From Streptococcus oralis (GTDB lineage Bacteria > Bacillota > Bacilli > Lactobacillales > Streptococcaceae), in assembly GCA_905370255.1 (NCBI GenBank), contig CAJPKC010000001.1, positions 1 to 64,000 on the forward strand: DNA of 64,000 nucleotides, given 5' to 3'. Shown here in pieces: positions 31,626 through 39,907 of the stretch. Position numbers and translations under genes: made by a program. How positions within the stretch are numbered: the first letter of the stretch is position 1; each line of letters opens with the position of its first letter. Below the pieces are notes generated by a model that did no database searches, was not told where the DNA came from, and saw only the letters and a list, made by a program, of their open reading frames with translations.

Positions 31626-32919
31626 ATATTTTGCACATTTAGCACAAAAACATGTGTTCGTTATGTGTATGTTTTAGACGTTGGCTTTTTAGGCGCATCT
31701 TTGAAAAAAAAATATAGAAATAACGAAAAAAGGAGAGCGTTTTGTATAGATTTGGATAGATTTTAGACAGTGTGTCCGTTTTTAGAAATACAGTAGTGGC
31801 GCGGGTTAACGCCTGTTTTTCCTATAATTTGATAGGTATTTCTATCCGTTATCCACTTTTTTATATAAAAAAAATTCATTTATAAAATCAATTATAAAAT
31901 ATATAAAATTATATAGGTTTTCATTATTCATTATAAGTTATATTATTTGATATAGTTAGGATTGCGATTTTGAAACGAAATGTCTAAAAAAACAGCTAAA
32001 GTGGATAGACGCGAATACGCTTATGGATACATTAATGTATATAAACGTTGATATAATAAGGTTTATTATTTATATTTTATGTTAATAATTATATTATATC
32101 TATCCAAATAGGGTTTATATCTATCCTTTTTCGATTAAAATCTATCCGATTTAGTCCATTTTCTATCCGTATTCGTCGAAATCTATATTTTTTTGTGTCT
32201 GTTTTTGGATTGTTTACATAATTTATTTCTTTTTATATCGGAAAAAGAAATTCCTTCAACTCCGAAAAACTTTGTCGCTCTAGCGGTTTCTAAAACACTT
32301 GTTTTTGTATTTCTTTTTGCGAAGCGCTGAAACGCTTGATGCGTATGACGTTGCGCTGATTATTTCTTTTTTTTGAAAATTATTAGTCATGATTACGCAT
32401 ACGACTTTATATCAAATTATATAGTTTAATATTATACCTTTCGTGAAACACCAACGGGCTCTAGGCGTTTCGTCGTTTTCAAGACCTTTTCAATTATTTC
32501 TTTTTTGAAAATGAAAAAGAAATAATTCGATTTCAGAGTGATATTATGCGGTGATTTTAAGTAGACGTTTCAATTAATTGTCTAAACCTTGAGACTAAAA
32601 TGAGCTGTCTATCCACTATCCACTTTCTAAGTGAAAAAGGTCATTTTCAAAAGATGCGAATCATATTATTTTATATAGTTTCGTTTGCGAATTTTCTATA
32701 AGGTTACGTAAAAGTGGATAGACATAGATATCTGTGCATGAGTTTCGTAGTCGAAAACGTTGATTCGACAACGTTCGCACGAATTTTCTTACACGAGTCA
32801 TCTAAATAGTATCTATCCACTTTCATCGTAACCGAGCCTCGTCAGCGAAGTCTCTTAAAAGAAATTCTATAAAGAAGCAACCCAAAAGAGACTCCTAAAA
32901 GATGCACTCAAAAGAAGCA
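31626..32919. other. Gene-free AT-rich region, putative replication origin
   Basis: About 1.3 kb without coding ORFs. Repeated CTATCCACTTT boxes (DnaA-box-like, either strand): 31849-31860, 31998-32008, 32609-32627 (two), 32711-32721, 32813-32823. TCTATCC half-sites: 32099-32105, 32120-32126, 32141-32147, 32162-32168. Very AT-rich tract 31861-32100 could be the unwinding element. T-rich 13-14-bp quasi-repeats (CTTCTTTTGAG type) lie at 32850-32925. Neighbouring primase-helicase and RHH regulator support an origin. Confidence 0.6.
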
Positions 32920-34002
32920 CTACAACGAAGCGCGCACTTCTTCGGTCGTTTTAAAGTCAACTTTTGCGTATTGCGTTAAATCGATCTCCATGCGCATGAG
33001 TTGTGCAATTTGCTCTTTCACTTTCGCTGTAACGCCTTGCTTAATCGGCATGTGCAAGAAATCACTCATCGTGTCGATTTGTGTCAAGAAAGCGTCACGT
33101 GCAAGAATAGACGCCGCCGCAACGGCTAAGTACTTGCTTTCGGCTTTCTTTTCGAATCGCAAGCGATCACTGTACGCGACCTTCTTGTTCGAAGCTTCTA
33201 AATAGTCACTGTACTTAGATGCGCTTGCGAACTCGTCAATGAGAACGTAATCGGGATTCGTGGCAGATACTTTACCGATAGCGTCGTTGTGAAGAATGGC
33301 CATGATTTCCTTAATGTGGAGACCTGACGCGATTGCTTGGTTGTATTGCGCGGGGATGGCTTCACTGACAGCGTATTCGAGTCTATCCTTAATCTGTGGC
33401 GCCATCTCTCGAATCTTTTTGTCTGAAATCTTTTTAGAATCACGGACACCTAACTCGAGCAAAAAGTCCACATCAGCCTGATCGCGCACTAATACGGATG
33501 CTGTGACGATTCCTCCGAAGTAACTACCATTGCCGACCTCGTCAGAACCAATATAGTTGATGGGCTCGTGCTCGTGTTCCTGTTCAGTAGGCTCAACCGT
33601 TTCCTCAACAGGAGCTTCTACCGGTGTGGTTTTCTTAGTTTTTTTCTTGGCCGGTTTTTCAACAGTTTCTGTAACGCTGTTTGCCACGGGCTTTTCTAAG
33701 AATTGATTAAGCGGTGCAAGTCTGTCAATGTCACTGTCCGTGAAGATTAGGTAAGGCTGTTCGGTTTGGTGTGTTTCTGCATAGTAATCATTATTGATGA
33801 TTTTAGAAATAGGCACGATAAAGAGAATGGGGTCGCCACTCTCAATCGTACGGCTTTGAGGTTCTTGCGGGTTGACCCATAAGAAATCCTCTGTAATTTG
33901 TTCGCGGTTGTTGATGGTTGCGGACCACGGTTGGTGATTGTAGGAACCGACATCGAGCGCGGTGCCTTTGACGAGAACGATGTCATATTCTTTAAAGTGC
34001 AT
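32920..34002 (-). CDS. rnhC: RNase HIII with unusual N-terminal domain
   Basis: 360 aa; ATG 34002. Catalytic domain from about 150: YIGSDEVGNGSYFGG (Asp-Glu), LGVRDSKK, VLIDEFAS (Asp) and ESKYLAVAAASILAR (Glu region), the type 2 RNase HIII pattern that cleaves RNA in RNA:DNA hybrids. The usual TBP-like N-terminal substrate-binding domain is not recognisable. Instead there are about 110 residues (MHFKEYDIVLVKGTALDVGSY...) and a Lys/Thr/Pro/Glu linker. Could process primers or R-loops at the adjacent origin. Confidence 0.88.
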   Translation of the reverse strand: MHFKEYDIVLVKGTALDVGSYNHQPWSATINNREQITEDFLWVNPQEPQSRTIESGDPILFIVPISKIINNDYYAETHQTEQPYLIFTDSDIDRLAPLNQFLEKPVANSVTETVEKPAKKKTKKTTPVEAPVEETVEPTEQEHEHEPINYIGSDEVGNGSYFGGIVTASVLVRDQADVDFLLELGVRDSKKISDKKIREMAPQIKDRLEYAVSEAIPAQYNQAIASGLHIKEIMAILHNDAIGKVSATNPDYVLIDEFASASKYSDYLEASNKKVAYSDRLRFEKKAESKYLAVAAASILARDAFLTQIDTMSDFLHMPIKQGVTAKVKEQIAQLMRMEIDLTQYAKVDFKTTEEVRASL

Positions 34003-34003
34003 A

Positions 34004-34483
34004 TTAAAAATCCTTTCTGTTTATTGTTATGCTAGGGATGTTCTTGCTTCGAGCAATCGCATATGAAATTGGCACTTGTAGCTCTTCAGCGAGTTTCGTT
34101 GCGTCAATCAAGTCCTCATCGTTTGCGAGTTTCTGTGCTGTTTCTAGATATAATGTTTTTGGCATGAGAATCGCTAGAGCTATTTCGAAACAGTTGGGGT
34201 CACATACGATGTTCGCAAACGTGACCTTAGACGGGTTTTCGCTCGCGAGATATTTACCGTATTTGATAACGTAGGCTAGTTGGAAGGCTACGTTAACGCG
34301 TGTCTCAGGCGTATCTGTTTCAGGCACTGTGACGTGATAGTGACTGTCCTTATAATAAGGAACCGTTTCAGAGTTACCTGTTACGATGACAACATCACTA
34401 AATTTATTAGCTATTTCTGTCGAGCTCAAGGGCACCGTTGTTTGCATAACGTCATCGATTGTGATTTCGGTTTGGTTGGTCAT
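34004..34483 (-). CDS. ImmA/IrrE-like protein lacking the HExxH motif
   Basis: 159 aa; ATG 34483 behind AGAAAGGACG. The C-terminal FEIALAILMPKTLYLETAQ...DATKLAEELQVPISYAIARSKNI matches the end of ImmA/IrrE peptidases (E..A..ILMP, then LA..F.VS...R...). The expected zinc motif is replaced by NVAFQLAYVIKYG, so it cannot be an ordinary metalloprotease. It may be a binding-only regulator. It is the next gene after the cas operon terminator and 1 bp before rnhC. Confidence 0.65.
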   Translation of the reverse strand: MTNQTEITIDDVMQTTVPLSSTEIANKFSDVVIVTGNSETVPYYKDSHYHVTVPETDTPETRVNVAFQLAYVIKYGKYLASENPSKVTFANIVCDPNCFEIALAILMPKTLYLETAQKLANDEDLIDATKLAEELQVPISYAIARSKNIPSITINRKDF

Positions 34484-34502
34484 AATCGTCCTTTCTGTAA
34501 AA

Positions 34503-34533
34503 AATCCGTGGACGAGCCACGGATTCGAAGTCT
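34503..34533 (-). terminator. Terminator after cas7
   Basis: Minus strand AATCCGTGG-CTCGT-CCACGGATTTTTT; ends the XRE-array-cas transcript. Confidence 0.9.
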
Positions 34534-34548
34534 TTGATAAGGTTTCTG

Positions 34549-35379
34549 TTAGAAGCCTTCGATAAGGTCTAGTTTCAAGCCTTTCTGTACGTATGTCGCC
34601 AATTTGTCTTCGTTTACGACAAACTCGTCCGTTGTTTCGTCGAACTGTACTAGATCGTAGACTCGTGCGCTAGATGCGTTACCGAGTTTGTTTGAGTGGG
34701 TGAACCAGTAGAGGTTTCGAACAGTCATTGATCCGTCAGGACGCGCTGAAGATTGGTCGTTTTCAAAGAGTGACAAGAGAGCTTGTTTGATGTACTCTGC
34801 GTCTTCTTCTGTAAAGCCTGTTACTTCTGCGAGATTCGGGCTAATAGACCCTTTAATGACATAGGTAGCGTGTTCTACGTAGTGTTTCATGCCCATTGTA
34901 TCTGACGAGCGACCGCCTTCTTTTTTCGCTTCCATGCCGTTAGTGCTGCGTGTGATTTGCATACTCGATACGACGATCGGTTCAACGGATTTCGCCATAG
35001 TGATCGATACAGGTCCGCGTAGACCGATAGAACGATTCTGATAAGTAATGACTTGTCCGAAGCTTCGCACGTCCATCCAGTATTGACATGATTTTTCAGC
35101 GACTTCTTGATCCGTATCTTTCTTATCGAAATAGCTTTCGAAGCGTTTTTGAAGAGATCGGAATTCGTCGTCGATACGGTGGTTTGCTTGTACGAAGATT
35201 GCTTGGTTTAAGTCTTGTAAGCGATTGCGGAGTTTGCGTTTGATAGCGACGTCGCTAATGAGTCCGTAACCGTTGGCATCTGTACGAGGCATATTGCCGG
35301 AGAGTGGATCGCCGTTAGGATTAGCGTTGTCTACGTCGATGGTGAGGATAAAGTCGATTTTATTTTGAAGAATTGACAT
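34549..35379 (-). CDS. cas7: Cas7, type I-C (Csd2 family)
   Basis: 276 aa, shorter end of the Csd2 range. Family signature near the start: LTIDVDNANPNGDP, followed by MPRTDANGYGLISDVAIKRKLR; then DVRSFGQV, GLRGPVSI and the late VRNLYWFTHSNKLGNASSARVYDL. Cas7 lines the crRNA as the backbone of Cascade and pairs it with target DNA. ATG 35379 overlaps cas8c by 20 bp, so translation is coupled. Last gene of the cas operon; no cas4-cas1-cas2 follows, unlike typical I-C loci. Confidence 0.93.
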   Translation of the reverse strand: MSILQNKIDFILTIDVDNANPNGDPLSGNMPRTDANGYGLISDVAIKRKLRNRLQDLNQAIFVQANHRIDDEFRSLQKRFESYFDKKDTDQEVAEKSCQYWMDVRSFGQVITYQNRSIGLRGPVSITMAKSVEPIVVSSMQITRSTNGMEAKKEGGRSSDTMGMKHYVEHATYVIKGSISPNLAEVTGFTEEDAEYIKQALLSLFENDQSSARPDGSMTVRNLYWFTHSNKLGNASSARVYDLVQFDETTDEFVVNEDKLATYVQKGLKLDLIEGF

Positions 35380-37273
35380 CTAGGTTCTCGCTTTCTGATT
35401 TTTGATAGAATTGATTAATTTGTCCGTTGTAGCCAAAAATAAACGTGTAATCAAGAGGTTTTGAGAAATTTTTATCTTGACGGTGTTCATCTAAGGCTGT
35501 GATGATTGCTTGTTTTTCTTTTTGGAGTTTGATAGCAATACCTGGACTGCGTTTGAAGAGAGCTTCTTCGTAGGATTTGGTTTTGTTTTCGAGCTGGGTC
35601 ATTACTTTGGTTGGATTCGACGTGTAAGCTGTCCAGAGACGCTTAGCGTTGGTGTCACGATCCATTTGTCCGTCAATGTGGTAATATTTTTGACGTTCGA
35701 TTAACTCGTAAATAGCGAGTAATCGTCCAAAGAGATATGACCGATTGGTTTCGTTTTGGTCGAGCATTGGGGAGAAATCCTTTCCGTTTGCTTTGTGGAG
35801 GACACCCATACTGGTTTCTAAGACGTGTTGCCAGTGATGAGGATATCGTTGAGGTGATTTAATATTGTCTTTCATCTTTTGCGTGATCGATTGCGGGATT
35901 GGTTTGCCGTCAATTAAGGCGGATAAGAGTTCTTGATAGAGAACGCTTTGGAAAGCTTCGTTGTCAAAATCAAGATATTGTGCTTTTCGATCAAGTCCAA
36001 AGGCGACAGTCAATACGTTTTGAATAGATGGGGTTTTTCTTTTAGCGACGCCCTTATAAGAAGATGTCCATGAATAGTTTTCGATCCATTTATTCAAGTT
36101 TTTCGTTAATTGACTTCCAGCTAGTTGGCGGAAGTATTTGAGACTGGTGCGTCCGGGAGCTGTTTTGTTTAGAATGGCAATATTATAAGTCGCTTGGTCG
36201 TCATAGCGTTTAACGCCTGTAGCGACTGAGTTACGAATGTTTTTATTGGTTTGGTTCGGTTTGACAGTAGCTGTATCGTTATCAGGAATAGCATCGAATA
36301 GGTTTTCAAATGTTTCTGGTTGTTTGAGATCCAAACCGTGGTTGTTGATGAGGTCGTCGTCGAACCAAGTAACCATATATTGATCGCCACCTAACCAGAC
36401 ACCACTGTTTTTATTTTCCAACAAGTATTTAAGCATGAGATGAATCATGTCAGATGTTTCTTGACCGATTCGGATCATGTTTTCTTTTGCGTCTTTTTGG
36501 TCTTTGTAGCGTCCTTTATAAGCTTCTGAGTGGTTACTAATAGAAATCAGTCCACTGCGACCAAAGACTGTTCTGTGGTTCTTAGCGATGCGTTGTTTGG
36601 TTCCGCTAATCATACACGTATCGAACCATTCAGGATGTTCGATTGCGTCTTGTTGGTTTTGTGCTTCGACAAAGTCAATATAAGACTGATGAAGTTCTGT
36701 GTAGTTGGTAACGGATTTATCTTGTAGGTCGTCAAATTGCTCGACAGTGAACTCTAAAAAGACATCGGATAAGTCAATCGATTTAGTGTCGCCTTTATCG
36801 GTCTGATAAGACACTGTAAAGTCTTCGATTACTGGGTTGTTATAGAGATTTTTAGCGATATTTTCGATTAAGTGTTCGTCTCGAAGTGTGTTTTTGATGA
36901 TTGTCAAAAAAGTTGCAACTTTGGAGTCTGCTTGTGCGATCCATTGATCGAGACGTTCAAAGAAGAAGTCATAAAGAGCATTCGTATCGGGACTGTAATT
37001 TTTAAACTTATCAACCAGTACATGTGGCGCAAGATTAGCGGTTCTAGTGATAGAACTTTCCGTCACAGGGAAAATGATACGTGCGTCGTCTTCTAGCCAT
37101 TCGGCGGTACGGAAGGTACCGTCGTTGTTTAAACGAACGTTGATGATGTTTTTATTGGCGCGTTTGTTTTCGTGATAGAGTGGCAGAAGAACTGGACCGT
37201 CGCCGTGTTGATCGACGAGGTTTTCTTCTTGGGCTCTTTTGTAGGTTTTCCATAGGGATGTGAAAAAGTCCAT
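35360..37273 (-). CDS. cas8c: Cas8c, type I-C large subunit (Csd1 family)
   Basis: 637 aa from ATG 37273 (MDFFTSLWKTYKRAQEENLVDQ), 2 bp after cas5c, whose last codons provide the GGGGG ribosome site. Csd1 features: N-terminal LLPLYHE-type strand, CMISGTKQRIAKNHRTVFGR and LISISNHSEAY (the conserved NxxxSFxSY-like block in changed form), GRTSLKYFRQLAGS and late NRSYLFGRLLAIYELIER. Recognises the PAM and recruits Cas3 in standard I-C; here there is no Cas3. An internal start can give Cas11c in I-C systems; the C-terminal region here is compatible but this was not verified. Confidence 0.9.
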   Translation of the reverse strand: MDFFTSLWKTYKRAQEENLVDQHGDGPVLLPLYHENKRANKNIINVRLNNDGTFRTAEWLEDDARIIFPVTESSITRTANLAPHVLVDKFKNYSPDTNALYDFFFERLDQWIAQADSKVATFLTIIKNTLRDEHLIENIAKNLYNNPVIEDFTVSYQTDKGDTKSIDLSDVFLEFTVEQFDDLQDKSVTNYTELHQSYIDFVEAQNQQDAIEHPEWFDTCMISGTKQRIAKNHRTVFGRSGLISISNHSEAYKGRYKDQKDAKENMIRIGQETSDMIHLMLKYLLENKNSGVWLGGDQYMVTWFDDDLINNHGLDLKQPETFENLFDAIPDNDTATVKPNQTNKNIRNSVATGVKRYDDQATYNIAILNKTAPGRTSLKYFRQLAGSQLTKNLNKWIENYSWTSSYKGVAKRKTPSIQNVLTVAFGLDRKAQYLDFDNEAFQSVLYQELLSALIDGKPIPQSITQKMKDNIKSPQRYPHHWQHVLETSMGVLHKANGKDFSPMLDQNETNRSYLFGRLLAIYELIERQKYYHIDGQMDRDTNAKRLWTAYTSNPTKVMTQLENKTKSYEEALFKRSPGIAIKLQKEKQAIITALDEHRQDKNFSKPLDYTFIFGYNGQINQFYQKSESENLDVNSSK

Positions 37274-37275
37274 GA

Positions 37276-37998
37276 TTACCCCCAAGATTTGTAGATTTTA
37301 TATTCTTGATCGACGGGCTTGATTTTTGTGCTCGGTTCGCGATATTTAAAACCATTGATCTTATTTGAGATTTCGCAGTCGTTTTTCGATTTGAATGTGA
37401 CGATTCCGTTTTTCATAACAGTGTTCGTGTAGTGTGCGACAAGAGGCATGCTCTTGTTTTTCGGATAAGAATACGAATGGAAGATAATTCCGAAGTCGAT
37501 GGTTTCGTTATCGAAGTAGGTTTCGGCGTTGTCGTATTCGTCTTGTGAGATTGCTTCGATATAGCCAACACACTCACGAGTTCCTAAGAAGCTGTCACGA
37601 CGACCACCTAATTCGAGGGATCGTTTCATGATTTCTTCGTGTTTGAGGCGTTTGCGATCGTCTGTGAGGTCTCCGCGGTTGAAGTCCCATTCGAAGTGGA
37701 ATTTAATGAGATATTCCACGTCACTCAAATAAGAAATGTAATTCAAGTCTGCTTTGTAGTTACTTAGAAGAGCACGGACGCCGTGCACTTCTGTTTGAAT
37801 GGGGTTGATGACTTTAACTTCGTCTACGACATTCGTAAACGTAGGTTTTCGATAGACGTTATCGACGATTCCCTCTAAGGCTTGCTTAGTGGGAATGGGA
37901 TAACTGTATTTTTCACCACCACCTTTAGTGATGGGGTTTGTGAAAAGCGCACGGTCACCTGTGATCCGCGCGTAAAAGAATTTCGATTGTTTGGGCAT
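37276..37998 (-). CDS. cas5c: Cas5c (Cas5d), crRNA-processing subunit
   Basis: 240 aa from ATG 37998, 7-8 nt after AAAGGAGG; the frame extends upstream into the CRISPR array and is not used. N-terminal FFYARITGDRALFTNPITKGGGEKYSYPIPTKQALEGIVDNVYRKP and the central GGRRDSFLGTRECVGYI are Cas5c hallmarks. In type I-C this subunit is also the endoribonuclease that cuts repeats and stays on the 5' handle. First cas gene, directly after the last repeat (38013-38048), so its mRNA leader contains its own enzyme's substrate. Confidence 0.94.
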   Translation of the reverse strand: MPKQSKFFYARITGDRALFTNPITKGGGEKYSYPIPTKQALEGIVDNVYRKPTFTNVVDEVKVINPIQTEVHGVRALLSNYKADLNYISYLSDVEYLIKFHFEWDFNRGDLTDDRKRLKHEEIMKRSLELGGRRDSFLGTRECVGYIEAISQDEYDNAETYFDNETIDFGIIFHSYSYPKNKSMPLVAHYTNTVMKNGIVTFKSKNDCEISNKINGFKYREPSTKIKPVDQEYKIYKSWG

Positions 37999-38012
37999 GA
38001 AGCCCTCCTTTC

Positions 38013-38216
38013 GTTGTGATCCATGCACCTCTATAAGGGAGGTGCGACATTTGTTCTCAGTCCATGGCAAGATATTTCAATCCGCGCACGTTCTGTGACG
38101 TGCGATATTCTTTCTGTAATGTATTTTGCTTACTATTCGGCATTTCGATCCACGCACCTTTGTGAGAGGTGCGATAATATATTTTGTTTGATGTTCAAGT
38201 TTGGTTCCTTGTACTT
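38013..38216 (-). CRISPR. Type I-C array of unit 4 (R2-R4 and spacers)
   Basis: Read leftward after the unit 4 RNA: S1 38175-38216 (42 nt), R2 38142-38174, S2 38107-38141 (35 nt), R3 38074-38106 (GGATTGAAAT handle), S3 38049-38073 (25 nt), R4 38013-38048 (handle degenerate, TGGATCACAAC). Each repeat has a complementary GC stem with different bases (GCACCTC/GAGGTGC-like, GCACGT/ACGTGC). Repeats are not identical, so structure rather than sequence is conserved. The array is in the leader of cas5c. Confidence 0.85.
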
Positions 38217-38346
38217 ATTTCGATCCGCGCAGACGGCATTCCGCCGAATGCGGCAACTTAGAAGCCTAAGTCGCGAGGCGTATCACGATTTCGCGTTCGT
38301 GATTACCTCAATTTGCCGTTAGGCAAGACTAGTTCGCGAAAAGTCT
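38217..38346 (-). ncRNA. Structured RNA unit 4 with type I-C repeat handle
   Basis: P1 AGACT/AGTCT, P2 TTGCC/GGCAA, P3 ATCACGA/TCGTGAT, P4 GCGACTTAG/CTAAGTTGC, P5 GCATTC/GAATGC, then GCGCGGATCGAAAT. P3 differs at several base pairs from the other copies but remains fully paired. It begins immediately after the TAA of gene 38347, whose final codons (TAC AAA CTT TAA) match the shared entry sequence of the units. Confidence 0.85.
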
Positions 38347-39483
38347 TTAAAGTTTGTACTCATGAATGACTGCGCCGTTAGAATAATCTTTAGTGATGCG
38401 CTTTGATTGGTCATAGTTAGTGACAGTGGCGTTGACGATAGTGTATTCAGAATCACGTAACCTGGCTTGATTGATAGTTTCGACGACGGTTGCGTCTTTA
38501 GAGCAACTGATAGCGAAATCATCTAGTTTCTCAAGTGTTTCTTGCATTTTGAATCGAATGAGTTTGTCAATAAATTTACTGTCAAAATCAAGATCGTCTG
38601 GTAGCAGTTTCTGGGTGACGAGATAGTCGTAGACTTCCTGTCTTGATGCGTTACCGAGATTTCGAACGTTGCGAATATCTTTATGAGCGATTAATAGTAG
38701 GGTATCGATTAAGTGCTCGCAGCCTGCATTCATCAGAGCATTTGTTGTACGATTTGAAAGACGCATGGCAAGGATGTCTCGTCCGAGCAATTTATAGATA
38801 GGATCTAGTGCGCTCGTGTTGTCTAGTTTATTACAGCGTGATTCGAGTTCGTCCGCTAATTTCATGAGTTTTTCGACCTTTTGTTCAGGATCAAACAAGA
38901 ACGGCGTTAATTCATTTCGAATTTCGAATAAACGTTCCGTTACAATTTGTTGAACGCGTTGCCGTGACGTGTTGTGCTTTTTAGAGATCTTTTCAAACGT
39001 ATTTCCGATTAGATAACGTTCTCGAATGATTTGACGGTCACGTTGCGGTATTTGATCGATGATTCGTTCAAGTTGCACGAAAAAAGCCTCACTGATAGCG
39101 GAGGTTTCATGTAAGTCGTTATATTTGAAAATATCACCGAGCAAGTTATATGGATATCTCGTTAGAGTTGCTTTTTCAGCAATGTCTTCCATGTTTTTCT
39201 TCTGAGTCCGATTCTTTGTGAGATCGACTCGTGCAAGAAATTGTTGGTGCCAGGCGTCGATGTAGTCGGGTCTGGCTGCGAATTCGGTTTGGCGTTCCGT
39301 TAGGTAGTCTACGGAGACGCCTAGTTTGTTAGCGATTTTTAAAATGCTATTGAGACTAGGGTTATATTTTAGAAAATCTCGTTCAAGTTTGAGGTAACTA
39401 TTGACGGATAAGCCAACGTATTTAGCCATATCCGGTTGCGATAACCCTAGTTCTAAGCGTAATTCTTTAAGGCGATTAGCCAT
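38347..39483 (-). CDS. Fusion regulator: XRE helix-turn-helix + sigma-70 region 4-like + RNAP alpha-CTD-like
   Basis: 378 aa; ATG 39483. Residues about 1-65: XRE/Cro HTH (LKELRLELGLSQPDMAKYVG). About 130-190: sigma region 4-like (IPQRDRQIIRERYLIGNTFEKISKKHNTSRQRVQQIV). About 235-300: alpha-CTD-like (SNRTTNALMNAGCEHLIDTLLLIAHKDIRNVRNLGNASRQEVYDYL). The combination could contact -35 DNA and UP/activator surfaces at once. It is directly upstream of structured RNA unit 4, the CRISPR array and cas genes, without a terminator between, so they are probably one transcript. Candidate recogniser of the TTGC-type -35. Confidence 0.8.
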   Translation of the reverse strand: MANRLKELRLELGLSQPDMAKYVGLSVNSYLKLERDFLKYNPSLNSILKIANKLGVSVDYLTERQTEFAARPDYIDAWHQQFLARVDLTKNRTQKKNMEDIAEKATLTRYPYNLLGDIFKYNDLHETSAISEAFFVQLERIIDQIPQRDRQIIRERYLIGNTFEKISKKHNTSRQRVQQIVTERLFEIRNELTPFLFDPEQKVEKLMKLADELESRCNKLDNTSALDPIYKLLGRDILAMRLSNRTTNALMNAGCEHLIDTLLLIAHKDIRNVRNLGNASRQEVYDYLVTQKLLPDDLDFDSKFIDKLIRFKMQETLEKLDDFAISCSKDATVVETINQARLRDSEYTIVNATVTNYDQSKRITKDYSNGAVIHEYKL

Positions 39484-39501
39484 GGGCGAGTGTCCTTTCG
39501 A

Positions 39502-39894
39502 TTAACGTAAGCGGTGATATTTGCGGTGGTTGAGATCACGTTTCTTTTCTTTGGATTCGATGATGTGAGCAGTTGTTTGTGTGTAACGGTCGATGGCGTC
39601 AATAAGATTGACGTTTAAGTCTTTCGCTGTTTGAGCTTGAGCCATGATTGATTCTTGTGTCATTTGCGTGATACCACCGACTACGAGGTCTGATGAGCGT
39701 TCACCTGAAGTTTTGATTTCAGCGATGATTTCATCACGAATTTGCTCAAGTTTGGTGTTAAGTGTCGCGTCACGCTTTTTAAACATGTCGTGCGTGGTGA
39801 GTGCGAAGTAGAGGATGTGCATGGCTGAGCAAAGTGCGACGCAGATGCCCATACCTACGTAGATTAAGGTTACAAAATTATTGGTAATGTTCAC
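39502..39894 (-). CDS. Single-pass membrane protein with coiled coil, 130 aa
   Basis: Start taken as GTG 39894 after AGAAAGGA; the longer frame starts inside the upstream gene. Membrane helix about 6-32 (FVTLIYVGMGICVALCSAMHILYFAL), then a helical Gln/Thr/Glu-rich tail. Not recognised. Confidence 0.55.
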   Translation of the reverse strand: MNITNNFVTLIYVGMGICVALCSAMHILYFALTTHDMFKKRDATLNTKLEQIRDEIIAEIKTSGERSSDLVVGGITQMTQESIMAQAQTAKDLNVNLIDAIDRYTQTTAHIIESKEKKRDLNHRKYHRLR

Positions 39895-39907
39895 GATGGA
39901 TTCCTTT

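Noticed and set aside
17575..38346. RNA anti-CRISPR (solitary repeat mimics)
   Set aside because: Phages use solitary repeats to poison host Cas proteins. Here the element encodes its own matching Cascade and several units have guide-like sequences related to adjacent genes, so this is only an alternative.
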